Of a stretch of DNA of 21,470 nt, positions 8,270 to 16,909 are shown in pieces (the first letter of the stretch is position 1; every line of letters starts with the position of its first letter). Source of the stretch: Paulinella micropora. Lineage: Eukaryota; Cercozoa; Imbricatea; Euglyphida. The DNA lies in the NCBI GenBank assembly GCA_009731375.1, contig BJOX01000160.1, positions 544,460-565,929 on the forward strand. Direction: 5' to 3'. Position numbers and translations under genes: made by a program. The notes beneath the pieces were generated by a model. It was given only the letters and a program-made list of their open reading frames with translations, did no database searches and was not told where the DNA came from.

Positions 8270-8926
8270 ATGCCTGTTTGGGCGGCGCTGTTGTGGGCGG
8301 GCCTGGCGGCGGGGATGGCAGTAAGAGAGTTGGACTCGCACAGCTGTCAGAGCCTTTCTCCCCAGGTTAGGCGCGACAACCATCTGGCAGAGCCCAACGC
8401 ACCACAGCGGCTGTTGCGCGTGGAGGTGCCCCGGGGGGCTTGGGTCAAGGGCACTCTGCAGTTGAAAACGGACCAGCCCGCGCACTTCTGGTGCAGCTGC
8501 CATTGTACCAGCAGTGACAAAAACCTGACAAAGGTGTGCCCCCCGCTGCGGCTGACGCCTTCTTCGGGCCAGACTACCCTTTTCGATTTCCACCTCCACG
8601 CCCAGCCCTGCGAATTCAACCTGGACATCTTTGCCACCTGCCAGGCGGGCGCCGAGTGTTACCCTGAGGTGGTGCTCACGGGCTTTGCCCAACAATTTCC
8701 AAACCCAGCGAAGACCGCGGGCATAATCGCGTTAGTCTTTCTGATCCTGTGTTGTGTACCGCGTTGCCTCTTGAACAAACCGGTATCCGAAGAGGTCAAC
8801 GATGGCCTTACCTGTTTGGCTATTGTTTTTTTCCTAACTTTTTTCGGTGCCTTCATAGCATTTTGTACCTTGGCCGCCGGGTCCTCTACCGTACGCTGTG
8901 TCCCTTTTTCTTTCTTGGCGCGTTGA
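8270..8926 (+). CDS. Cys-rich two-pass membrane protein with signal peptide
   Basis: ATG 8270 has A at -3; 218 residues. Residues 1-17 are a signal peptide. The lumenal part, to about residue 147, has Cys at 26, 75, 77, 79, 90, 114, 124 and 130, with a CSCHC cluster and one N-glycosylation site (NLT near 85). Two membrane helices follow, at about 149-167 and 180-202, and a short tail. The number and spacing of Cys suggest a disulfide-bonded surface domain. The layout (signal peptide, small ectodomain, two C-terminal helices) repeats that of the protein at 1463-2011, so the two may be paralogues. I do not recognise the family. An ATTAAA at 8929-8934 overlaps the end. A virion envelope or cell-surface protein is inferred. 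Confidence 0.75.
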   Translation: MPVWAALLWAGLAAGMAVRELDSHSCQSLSPQVRRDNHLAEPNAPQRLLRVEVPRGAWVKGTLQLKTDQPAHFWCSCHCTSSDKNLTKVCPPLRLTPSSGQTTLFDFHLHAQPCEFNLDIFATCQAGAECYPEVVLTGFAQQFPNPAKTAGIIALVFLILCCVPRCLLNKPVSEEVNDGLTCLAIVFFLTFFGAFIAFCTLAAGSSTVRCVPFSFLAR

Positions 8927-8928
8927 TG

Positions 8929-8934
8929 ATTAAA
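8929..8934 (+). terminator. Polyadenylation signal (ATTAAA)
   Basis: ATTAAA three bases after the stop codon, in a 62-base convergent gap with the GT34-like gene. Confidence 0.4.
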
Positions 8935-8988
8935 AAGTCCCTTTCCACACCCCCGCTTCTTCAGACAAATTTTTTAAAAATATTTTTT

Positions 8989-10018
8989 TTACTGCTGCTG
9001 CGTGCACAACAGGCCAAAGGCCGCGAGCCTTTCGCGGCGCTGTTCCATGGTCTGGCCGGGCAAATGCAAGATAAACACGTCGGGCTCGTCCACTGCCGCC
9101 CACGACCGCTGCAGCAAAGACGCGTTTTCTTCGGGCACAAGCCACGTCGACTCGCGCACAAAGTCCGCGTGCTCCCGGTAGTAGCGAGCCACGCTGAGCT
9201 GGTCGGCGACGTGGCTGCCGAGAGCCACGAGCTGGCTGTACATGTCCAGAATGGCGGCGTGCGCCAACACTGAGTTCTGCACGAGCCACACGCCGTTGTT
9301 GAGGCCGTAGCGCTTGCGCGACTCCACGAGCACGAACACCGGGTCTTCGGTGGCGTTAGCTGCGAGGGTTTGCCGCACAATTCGCAGCTGTGCTTGTAAG
9401 CTGCGGTTCTGGTCCACAAACAACGCGTCGCCGTCGAGCCAGAAGAAGTACTTGGGGGCGGGCAGACGCGCGCGGAGCAGCTGCTCCAGGTACTGCAGCT
9501 TGCGGAAGCGCGCCGCCTGCGGGTACATCCACCAGTGGAGCGGCAGGGCGTCCTCCGGCGCGTAGTGCCGCTCGTCGAGCAGCAGGTAGCCGTGCCGGCG
9601 GCAGTAGTCTCGCTTCGGCCGGCTGAAGGAACAGTCGGCCCAGTCGTAGCCGCTCCAGCCGGCGTGCAGCGTGACGACCGCGACCTCCGACTGTAGAAAG
9701 TCGCTGGCCAGCAGCCTGGCGCGGACGCCCAGCGCTTCGTTGCTGGACGACAGCCTGGAGATCCGGTAATTGGTGAGCGACGTGTGCAGGGCGGCCAGCA
9801 GCACCATGGCTGCCAAAACCGTCGTGGCATAAACTACAAAGGGGCTCAGCCGGCTGGCGTCGCGGGGCGTGCGGGAGGAAGGTAGCAAGCACTTGTTCTC
9901 CGCCTGTGTGGCCACCTGCAAACGCAGGTCCCCCGCTTTGGACCACAACAACGAGCAAAAGAAAGACCTCGTCGTCGTCGTCGTCGTCGTCCGAGAATGT
10001 CTGCGCAGGGCGCTGCAT
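8989..10018 (-). CDS. GT34-like type II membrane glycosyltransferase, probable short first exon
   Basis: Most of the protein reads 9951-8989 without an in-frame ATG before the membrane helix. An ATG at 10018 (AAG before it, good context) opens 17 codons with seven Asp. A GT-AG intron at 9967-9916 would join them in phase 0 to the main frame, giving 325 residues. The protein has a cytosolic tail, a signal anchor at about 42-62, and then features of the GT34 (GMA12/MNN10-like) fold: VVTLHAG, RDYCRRHGY, a WLDGDALF metal-binding DxD at about 178-180, and NNGVWLVQNS near 222-231. That family transfers galactose or xylose in the Golgi. The donor sugar cannot be read from sequence. The C-terminus lacks a second anchor. 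It is divergent from the cyclin gene. The family call is good; the exon model is moderate. Confidence 0.75.
9916..9967 (-). other. Probable intron in the GT34-like gene
   Basis: 52 bases, GAG|GTCTTT to TTTGCAG|G on the minus strand. It is in phase 0 and provides the only ATG start for the main frame. The donor is weak. Confidence 0.5.
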
Positions 10019-10455
10019 CTTCTTGTTGTTGTTGTTGCGGAGGAAGAAAAACACTGGAGGGGGACGGAGGATTACCAAAAGAAATCCAACGGGGGGAAGG
10101 GGCAGGGTGGCCCACCCCCTTTCATTTGCGGGGGGCCGAGTCTCGTTTGCCCCATACTCTACAGCAGAGGACAACATACCCCCCGCCCGCCGGCGCTCGC
10201 TCTTTTTTAGCGGTGGTTTTTCGGGGTTGGACCGTGAACTTATGGCAGATGCGGACACTCTCCGCCGCTCCGGCCGGCACGCAAATTTGGTCAGCCGCGG
10301 CCCCCCCCCCTCTCTCTCTCCTTTGGTCGCCCTTGTTGGTGGTGGTAGTTGTGGCTGTTTTTCTCCTTGACAAACGAGCCAAAAAAAATTCCAGTGGCAT
10401 GATGTCTATGGAGGTGAGCTACTGAACAGAAGCCGTCCGCGCCACCGACACGGCG
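10019..10455. promoter_or_regulatory. Divergent intergenic region between GT34-like and cyclin genes
   Basis: No gene supported; open frames here are Pro/Gly/Ser low complexity. It contains a C run near 10303-10311 and, at 10399-10425, a nine-codon open frame with three ATGs that contains a donor-like GAG|GTGAGC. That frame is either a short upstream ORF of the cyclin transcript or a noncoding exon end. Confidence 0.4.
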
Positions 10456-11547
10456 ATGTCACGGTGCGTGTCCTGTTGCCACCCGCACAACAACTCTCGT
10501 CAGGGGCCCTGCGCTTGCACGCCCGTGCCGCCGCGGGCCAAAAAGCACAGGGTAGAAGACCCCCTGCTCCAACGACTGTGCGAGGAACGGGCCGCGCTGG
10601 GCCTGCGTGATACGTTGGACCGGCAAGCCCTGTTCCCCGCGACCGGGGAAGTGGGCGCCGGCTGGGAGCTGGCGACGACACCGGACGAGTACGAGATCCC
10701 CACGGAATGGGCGTTGGCCCTGCAACGTGAACAATCCATGCAGGAGTGGAAGACCCGGGTGACAAACGTGCCGTACAGGTTTCGGAACTATGAAACCGTC
10801 ATGGAGTGGTTGCTGGAAGTCAGTGATGACTTTGGCACTCGGCCCGAGAGTTTAGTCCGGGCCGCAGAGATTTTGTGCTACTTCACCCAGAGACCAACAT
10901 TTCACTTCAACGCAGAAAACTTCCAGCTCGTAGCCGTAGTTTGTTTTTGGGTAGCTCTGAAATACGAAGAGGTCGAGAACTTCAACAGCACGCGAATTGT
11001 GCTGTCTGTCATGGACGACGGCCTTTTTACGGTGGCAGAAATCAAGCAAATGGAAGGAGCAGTGATTAACGTGTGCTGGCACATGCTGGACACGCCCAAC
11101 GCCGCAGGTATGCTGATCGACCGGGCGTCGTCGCCCGAGTGCCAACAGCTCACCGAAGAGGGCAAGCTGCTGGCCCTGCGCGTGTTGCTCGGGCTAGTAC
11201 TGACGCCCCGGTTCTGGCAGCACCGGGCCTCCCGCCTGGTGCTGGCCTCGCTGGTCGCCGCGGCCGGCGCGGTCGGCTCGCGCCTCAGTGCCGGACGCTT
11301 GTATGAAACAACGCTGGTGGCGGACGCAGAAGCGATCGCGGCCCAGCTGCAGTCGGCACAGGGCGGGCCCCTCCGGGCAGAAACGCTTCTGAAAAAGTAC
11401 ACCAAAAGCTGGGCCCGGTTTGCGAAGGTCTCGGATCAGGAGGGGCGGCCACCCAAAGATCGCTTACGCTACCACGGCTCGCGCTGGCGTCGTGAAAGAG
11501 AAAGCGGGCGCCCCCGGGGCACGCCACGCTCCGCGAAAAAAGCTTAG
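10456..11547 (+). CDS. Viral cyclin-like protein
   Basis: ATG 10456 has G at -3; 363 residues, frame intact. After a Cys/Pro-rich leader, residues about 105-215 match the N-terminal cyclin box: ETVMEWLLEV in the position of the cyclin first helix, LVRAAEILCYFTQRP, then FQLVAVVCFWVALKYEEVEN with the hallmark KYEE (169-172), and FTVAEIKQMEGAVINVCWHML. Residues about 216-310 fit the all-helical second cyclin fold. The tail is Arg/Lys rich. Cyclins bind and activate CDKs. Gammaherpesviruses and some other large DNA viruses carry captured cyclins that push host cells into cycle. The usual Arg of the first box helix (MRxxLxxW) is replaced here, which could change CDK choice. An AATAAA at 11571-11576 closes the gene. 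Confidence 0.85.
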   Translation: MSRCVSCCHPHNNSRQGPCACTPVPPRAKKHRVEDPLLQRLCEERAALGLRDTLDRQALFPATGEVGAGWELATTPDEYEIPTEWALALQREQSMQEWKTRVTNVPYRFRNYETVMEWLLEVSDDFGTRPESLVRAAEILCYFTQRPTFHFNAENFQLVAVVCFWVALKYEEVENFNSTRIVLSVMDDGLFTVAEIKQMEGAVINVCWHMLDTPNAAGMLIDRASSPECQQLTEEGKLLALRVLLGLVLTPRFWQHRASRLVLASLVAAAGAVGSRLSAGRLYETTLVADAEAIAAQLQSAQGGPLRAETLLKKYTKSWARFAKVSDQEGRPPKDRLRYHGSRWRRERESGRPRGTPRSAKKA

Positions 11548-11570
11548 CTGCAAGTGGTAAAAAAAATTAA

Positions 11571-11576
11571 AATAAA
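11571..11576 (+). terminator. Polyadenylation signal of the cyclin gene
   Basis: AATAAA 24 bases after the stop codon, followed by a T run. Confidence 0.6.
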
Positions 11577-11851
11577 ATTTTTTTGTGGGGATCAGCGTGA
11601 AATTGGCCTTTTTTTTCTGACATTGCCCGGCCCTGCGGATTTCGCACGACGATAGATAGACCGCAATTATCTCCTGATCCCGGTACTGCCTTTTCTTTTG
11701 GGGGGGGGGGAGGAAGCAGATCCCGGCGGCCGACTTCCAACAGCAAAGACCTGACGTTTCTTTTTAATAACAAAAACACCCCTTAAAAGGCCGCGCCAGA
11801 CTTCAGGCTGGCCCAACGTCGCTCAACCTCTTTTTTCTTCTTGTTTGTTCT
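11577..11851. other. Convergent intergenic region
   Basis: No gene seen. It holds a G run near 11700-11710 and, on the minus strand, ATTAAA at 11768-11763 that could end the Cys-rich gene. Confidence 0.4.
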
Positions 11852-12358
11852 TTACGTTAGCAGGACCAGGCCGGTCAAGACCATCGCCACTGCCGCCGGC
11901 CCGTGGCTGGCCGCGCTGCTTTGTGCGGGCGGGGGCTCGCGGCAGCGCGCCTCGCCCACGTACTCCAACAAGCAAGGACGCTCCGTGTTCTCGCACTGGA
12001 GAAACACATAGATGTTTTCGCTGTCGATGTACTCGTCGGTTCGGCTATAAGTAAAGCACGAACTGGGCACGAGAGAGGATGGCCCTATCAAGTACGTTGT
12101 CGCCGCGGGGTCGGTGCGCACTCGCACAGTGAACAGGTCCGGAGAGACGGTGCCGGCATTCAGCGACCGGACCTGCAGTTTCTCCAAATAAACGCCGTTG
12201 GTGCACTTGAGTTGGGGGTCGAGTTGGTCAGCACTGCCCGCGGCCACGGAAGTGTTGTGTTTGCACGCGGGGCAGGGGCAGGCGTTGAGTTTGCGGCAGG
12301 CGTACTGGACGTCATAGGTCAGGGGACAGCTCAGCACTTTGTTCTTGCACGTCACCTG
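11852..12358 (-). CDS. Cys-rich surface protein, 5' end lost in gap
   Basis: The frame enters from the N gap and ends at TAA 11854-11852, leaving about 168 visible residues. The visible N-terminal half is Cys rich (CPLTYDVQYACRK, then CPCPACK) with an N-glycosylation site NTS. A second Cys group lies further on. The C-terminus has small residues (SSAASHG) and then a hydrophobic run to the last residue with no basic tail. That is typical of a GPI-anchor signal, and a tail anchor is the alternative. The signal peptide would be inside the gap. I do not recognise the family. It is probably an extracellular or virion surface protein. The convergent neighbour is the cyclin gene. Confidence 0.65.
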   Translation of the reverse strand, partial: QVTCKNKVLSCPLTYDVQYACRKLNACPCPACKHNTSVAAGSADQLDPQLKCTNGVYLEKLQVRSLNAGTVSPDLFTVRVRTDPAATTYLIGPSSLVPSSCFTYSRTDEYIDSENIYVFLQCENTERPCLLEYVGEARCREPPPAQSSAASHGPAAVAMVLTGLVLLT

Positions 12359-13085
12359 NNNNNNNNNNNNNNNNNNNNNNNNNNNNNNNNNNNNNNNNNN
12401 NNNNNNNNNNNNNNNNNNNNNNNNNNNNNNNNNNNNNNNNNNNNNNNNNNNNNNNNNNNNNNNNNNNNNNNNNNNNNNNNNNNNNNNNNNNNNNNNNNNN
12501 NNNNNNNNNNNNNNNNNNNNNNNNNNNNNNNNNNNNNNNNNNNNNNNNNNNNNNNNNNNNNNNNNNNNNNNNNNNNNNNNNNNNNNNNNNNNNNNNNNNN
12601 NNNNNNNNNNNNNNNNNNNNNNNNNNNNNNNNNNNNNNNNNNNNNNNNNNNNNNNNNNNNNNNNNNNNNNNNNNNNNNNNNNNNNNNNNNNNNNNNNNNN
12701 NNNNNNNNNNNNNNNNNNNNNNNNNNNNNNNNNNNNNNNNNNNNNNNNNNNNNNNNNNNNNNNNNNNNNNNNNNNNNNNNNNNNNNNNNNNNNNNNNNNN
12801 NNNNNNNNNNNNNNNNNNNNNNNNNNNNNNNNNNNNNNNNNNNNNNNNNNNNNNNNNNNNNNNNNNNNNNNNNNNNNNNNNNNNNNNNNNNNNNNNNNNN
12901 NNNNNNNNNNNNNNNNNNNNNNNNNNNNNNNNNNNNNNNNNNNNNNNNNNNNNNNNNNNNNNNNNNNNNNNNNNNNNNNNNNNNNNNNNNNNNNNNNNNN
13001 NNNNNNNNNNNNNNNNNNNNNNNNNNNNNNNNNNNNNNNNNNNNNNNNNNNNNNNNNNNNNNNNNNNNNNNNNNNNNNNNNNNNN
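12359..13085. other. Assembly gap (727 N)
   Basis: A run of N. It hides the 5' end of the Cys-rich gene and whatever precedes the first GT92-like copy. Confidence 0.99.
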
Positions 13086-13168
13086 CCCCCGCCTTCCTCC
13101 TCGCCGCCGGCCGCTGATGATCGGTTTGCCGACTAACACCGCCCGGAACATGTCATTTTCTCAACGCT

Positions 13169-13956
13169 ATGAGAGATCGGTGGAGTGCACTAAATGGCCT
13201 GGCGGAGGACTCGAGGATGTTACTGGCTTGGCGCAGGAACCGGCTCTGCTGGGGCTGCCTAGGCGGTCTGTTGGTGGTTCTGCTTGTGTTGTTATACCTG
13301 GACTTCACGAGGAGCCGCCTGTTCCTCCCTGCTAAAACGTACGACACACACCACCAGTTATTGGCCCTGGCGCTCATGAAGAACGAACGACACATTGTGG
13401 TGGAGTGGCTGCTGAACCTACGGCTGCAAGGCTTTGATCACGTCATCCTGGTTGACAACAACAGCGAACGCGAGCCGCCCTGGCAACACCTGGCGCTGTT
13501 TCAGGCAGAGGGCTTCCTGACCTTAGCGTCCTCGCACTTAACGAACCGAGCGCCGTTGGACGTCCAGCACCTTGAGTACCATAAGTGGTACTTTCTTAGG
13601 GGCTTTGATTACAAGTGGGTGATGACGTTGGATTTGGACGAATTCCCCTTTGCGGTAGGAAACGGTCCGGACGGCACAGTGGGGACAGGCGGGGGCTTTC
13701 GCACGCAGCTGTTGGGACAGCCCGCTCAGGTCTGCGCCGTCCGGGTTCCTAGGGTCCTCATGGGGGGCCACGGCTACGAGTGCGAGCCCAACAGCGTGGT
13801 GCAGTCGTTTACGGGCAGGGTAGATGGCGCCTGGAACAACTACAAAACGGTGGCCAAGACTAGTTGCTCCCTGTCTTTGGCTGTGCACAACGCCCTGCTC
13901 TGGCCCTGGATCTCCAGCGACCGGGTGATCAGTTACCCAGCCCCGGTCAACGTCAG
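13169..13956 (+). CDS. GT92-like glycosyltransferase, copy 1, 3' end lost at gap
   Basis: Almost identical to copy 2 at 15077-16309 over 262 codons. By eye I find four base differences in the coding part, three changing residues (Phe/Leu 46, Glu/Asp 100, Leu/Val 130), and one more upstream. It starts at the same ATG with G at -3 and keeps the signal anchor and the DLDEF motif. It stops at a 10-N gap, and beyond the gap the sequence is the palindromic repeat array, not the rest of the gene. Either the 3' third lies in an unsized gap or the copy is truly truncated. An assembly duplicate of two haplotypes is also possible. Confidence 0.75.
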
Positions 13957-13966
13957 NNNNNNNNNN
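13957..13966. other. Assembly gap (10 N)
   Basis: Ten Ns exactly between copy 1 of the GT92-like gene and the first palindrome. Confidence 0.99.
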
Positions 13967-13970
13967 TCGC

Positions 13971-14130
13971 GAAGGACATTTCGGCAATTGAAAAAGAGAT
14001 AAAGAAAATTTTTCGGGAGACGCCGGCGGGCGGGGAATTTTTTTTGCACCTTTAAATTTTTTCCCCGCCCGCCCTCGTCTCCCGAAAAATTTTCTGTAGC
14101 TAAATTTCCAGTGCCGAAATGTCCTTTGCA
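13971..14130. repeat. Large palindrome, unit 1
   Basis: Left arm starts GAAGGACATTTCGGC and runs to GGCGGGCGGGG; the right arm is its near reverse complement, ending GCCGAAATGTCCTTTGC. Arms are about 60-65 bases. The core at 14032-14066 reads GCACCTTT. Confidence 0.9.
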
Positions 14131-14255
14131 AAAAATTTTTTTTTCATTGGTTTCGATTTTGTGGTGAATTTCGCGACGCCTGTAAAAAACGCCGCAATTT
14201 GTGGACACTCCAGATAGACCGCAAATTGCGGCACCGCAATAAAATTTTTTTTGAT
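14131..14255. repeat. Spacer between palindromes, with a short inverted repeat
   Basis: About 125 bases, closely repeated at 14413-14533. It contains GCCGCAATTTG and CAAATTGCGGC as a small hairpin. A more diverged version follows unit 3. Confidence 0.75.
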
Positions 14256-14412
14256 GAAGGACATTTCGGCAATAAATGTTTAGCTAGAGAAAATTTTTCG
14301 GGAGACGCTGGCGGGCGGGGAAAAAATTAAAGGTGCAAAAAAATTCCCCGCCCGACAATCTCTCCCAAAAAATTTTCTCTAGCTAAATATTTATTGCCGA
14401 AATGTCCTTTGC
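14256..14412. repeat. Large palindrome, unit 2 (core inverted)
   Basis: Same arms as unit 1, but the core at 14317-14349 reads AAAGGTGC where units 1 and 3 read GCACCTTT. The central ~33 bases are therefore in the opposite orientation. Confidence 0.9.
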
Positions 14413-14533
14413 AATTTTTTTTTATTGGTTTCGATTTTGTGGTGAATTTCGCGACACCTGTGAAAAACGCCGCAATTTGTGGACACTTCAGATAGACCGC
14501 AAATTGCGGCAACGCAATAAAATTTTTTTTAAT
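14413..14533. repeat. Spacer between palindromes, second copy
   Basis: Near-identical to 14131-14255, giving a tandem period of about 278-285 bases. Confidence 0.75.
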
Positions 14534-14691
14534 GAAGGACATTTCGGCAATAAATGTTGAGCTACAGAAAAATTTTCGGGAGACGAGGGCGGGCGGGGAA
14601 TTTTTTTGCACCTTTTAATTTTTTCCCCGCCCGACGCCGTCTCCCGAAAATGGTTCTCTGGCTACCTTTTAATTGCCGAAATGTCCTTTGC
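14534..14691. repeat. Large palindrome, unit 3
   Basis: Same arms; the core at 14595-14628 is in the orientation of unit 1. The inner arm variant CGAGGGCGGG of its left arm matches the right arm of unit 1. Confidence 0.9.
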
Positions 14692-14910
14692 AAAAAATTT
14701 TTTTTCATTGGTTTCATAATTCGGTGAATTTCGCGACACCTGTGAAAAATGCCGGAGGATATGGACATTTTGCCATAGATCCGGTTTGTGGTGAATTCAC
14801 GACAAATGTGGAAAATGCCGCAAGTTACGAACACTTGTGTCTTGCCGCAATTGCGGCACGCGAAGATTTTTTTTCTTTTTTGCGAAGGACGTTTTGGCCT
14901 TCCTTGAGAG
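14692..14910. repeat. Diverged spacer and vestige of a fourth palindrome
   Basis: Decayed spacer sequence, including GCCGCAATTGCGGC. Then GCGAAGGACGTTTTGGC at about 14882-14898 resembles the left-arm start of unit 1. The array ends just before the region upstream of GT92-like copy 2. Confidence 0.55.
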
Positions 14911-15076
14911 GAGGGTGTGCGCATGTCGGGTGCCCCCGGCAGCGGGATGTGGGGTGGGGGTCTCCCTTCTCTCTCCCTCTCTCACCACCCCCTCCCCCGC
15001 CTTCCTCCTCGCCGCCGGCCGCTGATGGTCGGTTTGCCGACTAACACCGCCCGGAACATGTCATTTTCTCAACGCT

Positions 15077-16309
15077 ATGAGAGATCGGTGGAGTGCACTA
15101 AATGGCCTGGCGGAGGACTCGAGGATGTTACTGGCTTGGCGCAGGAACCGGCTCTGCTGGGGCTGCCTAGGCGGTCTGTTGGTGGTTCTGCTTGTGTTGT
15201 TATACCTGGACCTCACGAGGAGCCGCCTGTTCCTCCCTGCTAAAACGTACGACACACACCACCAGTTATTGGCCCTGGCGCTCATGAAGAACGAACGACA
15301 CATTGTGGTGGAGTGGCTGCTGAACCTACGGCTGCAAGGCTTTGATCACGTCATCCTGGTTGACAACAACAGCGACCGCGAGCCGCCCTGGCAACACCTG
15401 GCGCTTTTTCAGGCAGAGGGCTTCCTGACCTTAGCGTCCTCGCACTTAACGAACCGAGCGCCGGTGGACGTCCAGCACCTTGAGTACCATAAGTGGTACT
15501 TTCTTAGGGGCTTTGATTACAAGTGGGTGATGACGTTGGATTTGGACGAATTCCCCTTTGCGGTAGGAAACGGTCCGGACGGCACAGTGGGGACAGGCGG
15601 GGGCTTTCGCACGCAGCTGTTGGGACAGCCCGCTCAGGTCTGCGCCGTCCGGGTTCCTAGGGTCCTCATGGGGGGCCACGGCTACGAGTGCGAGCCCAAC
15701 AGCGTGGTGCAGTCGTTTACGGGCAGGGTAGATGGCGCCTGGAACAACTACAAAACGGTGGCCAAGACTAGTTGCTCCCTGTCTTTGGCTGTGCACAACG
15801 CCCTGCTCTGGCCCTGGATCTCCAGCGACCGGGTGATCAGTTACCCAGCCCCGGTCAACGTCAGCCTGGCCGGACTGTCTCTTGTTCACTACCACGATCA
15901 GTCTATGCATTGGACTCAGGTGGAGCGCCCGGCGCGCGGCAGGGCCGACAAAGTGGCAGACACCGCTTGGTGGATGACGCCGTGGAATAACGGCACCCGG
16001 GATACGGAATGGAGCGCACCCGCAGAGCTCTTCCTACGTCTGGCCGGGACTGTGTACCAGGACGTCGACACAAACGGAAACAACTCCCTGTACCTGAGCC
16101 CCTGGCGGAGCGCCAGTGTCGCAAAGGCCATCCGTGACACTCGGCTTTTGCAAGACAGCCCGGGCACAGGGTGGGCGGTCTCCGAGCTGGGGCCGGCGCT
16201 GGTCGCTCTGCTGCTCGGATTACTGCTGGTCCTGTTGTACTGTTGTTCTCTCAGGCAGTGTGGGGTAGGGGTTGGATACGCAGTCATTTCAAGCAGGGAA
16301 ATTATTTAA
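15077..16309 (+). CDS. GT92-like glycosyltransferase, copy 2, complete
   Basis: ATG 15077 with G at -3; 410 residues. An alternative Met lies at residue 17. There is a cytosolic Arg-rich tail, then a signal anchor at about 28-45. The catalytic part shows the GT-A pattern of the GT92/DUF23 group: MKNERHIVVEWLLNLRLQGF at about 70-89, VDNNSD near 95-100, and the metal-site DLDEF at 155-159. His residues at about 240 and 271-273 lie in the region where the family has conserved His. N-glycosylation sites occur late in the protein. Unusually, a second hydrophobic segment at about 373-391 gives a C-terminal anchor. GT92 enzymes of animals add galactose to N-glycan cores; the substrate here is unknown. 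It lies directly upstream of the GT31-like gene. Confidence 0.78.
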   Translation: MRDRWSALNGLAEDSRMLLAWRRNRLCWGCLGGLLVVLLVLLYLDLTRSRLFLPAKTYDTHHQLLALALMKNERHIVVEWLLNLRLQGFDHVILVDNNSDREPPWQHLALFQAEGFLTLASSHLTNRAPVDVQHLEYHKWYFLRGFDYKWVMTLDLDEFPFAVGNGPDGTVGTGGGFRTQLLGQPAQVCAVRVPRVLMGGHGYECEPNSVVQSFTGRVDGAWNNYKTVAKTSCSLSLAVHNALLWPWISSDRVISYPAPVNVSLAGLSLVHYHDQSMHWTQVERPARGRADKVADTAWWMTPWNNGTRDTEWSAPAELFLRLAGTVYQDVDTNGNNSLYLSPWRSASVAKAIRDTRLLQDSPGTGWAVSELGPALVALLLGLLLVLLYCCSLRQCGVGVGYAVISSREII

Positions 16310-16909
16310 GGATATTATCAGTAAAAAAACTTAAATTTCGCGGGCGAATACCGGCGGGCGGGGAGAACTTCTTTGTTTTGTTATTGTTTTTTTTAATTTT
16401 TTTTCAAAAAAATAGCTCTGTCGGTTTACAAAAAAAATAGCTAGCGCGGGGCTTGGAGGGATACAGCCCCTCCCCACCACTACGTTAGCTTTGGCACACC
16501 AAGGTCGGAGTACAGGAAGTCCGCTGGCGTAAAGACGTGGTATGCAAGAAACCAGTTCGTGACTGTACTTATGGCCTTGTTAGAGAACCTAGCAGCAGAA
16601 CAGAAAACAAAAAATATCTTGGCTTGGAGGGACAGAGGAATTTACCATCCCAGCGTGTGCCTTGGCAGGCACGGCCGGTAGCGAGAATCGGTCATTTCCT
16701 GATGGAAACGGTAGATTTGGCTTGGCGCTAAGTTTGTGGCAGCCACGAAAGAGCCCCTCCTGAGCCAACACGAGCTAGACACGTGCAGCGTGGCCCCCTC
16801 CCTCCCCATAAGGGGAAATGATGGGGGGGGCCGGCGCTGAAAAAGGGGGGTGACATTTGCCTTAATGATAGTCTGGTATCCAGAAAAAAAAGACATCTTT
16901 TCTGTTCAG
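16310..16909. other. Intergenic region between GT92-like copy 2 and GT31-like gene
   Basis: No gene supported. CCGGCGGGCGGGGA at 16349-16362 matches the inner arm of the palindromes, a possible vestige. The rest has T runs, two related CTTGGAGGGA stretches (16454, 16624) and a G run near 16825. Confidence 0.4.

Noticed and set aside
9356-10258. 300-codon minus-strand frame over the GT34-like gene
   Set aside because: Its 3' part is an Ala/Arg-rich shadow of the glycosyltransferase frame. Only the first 17 codons after ATG 10018 are used in the exon model.
13967-14700. CRISPR array
   Set aside because: Repeat units are ~158-base palindromes with repeated spacers of the same sequence, in a eukaryotic context; no cas genes.
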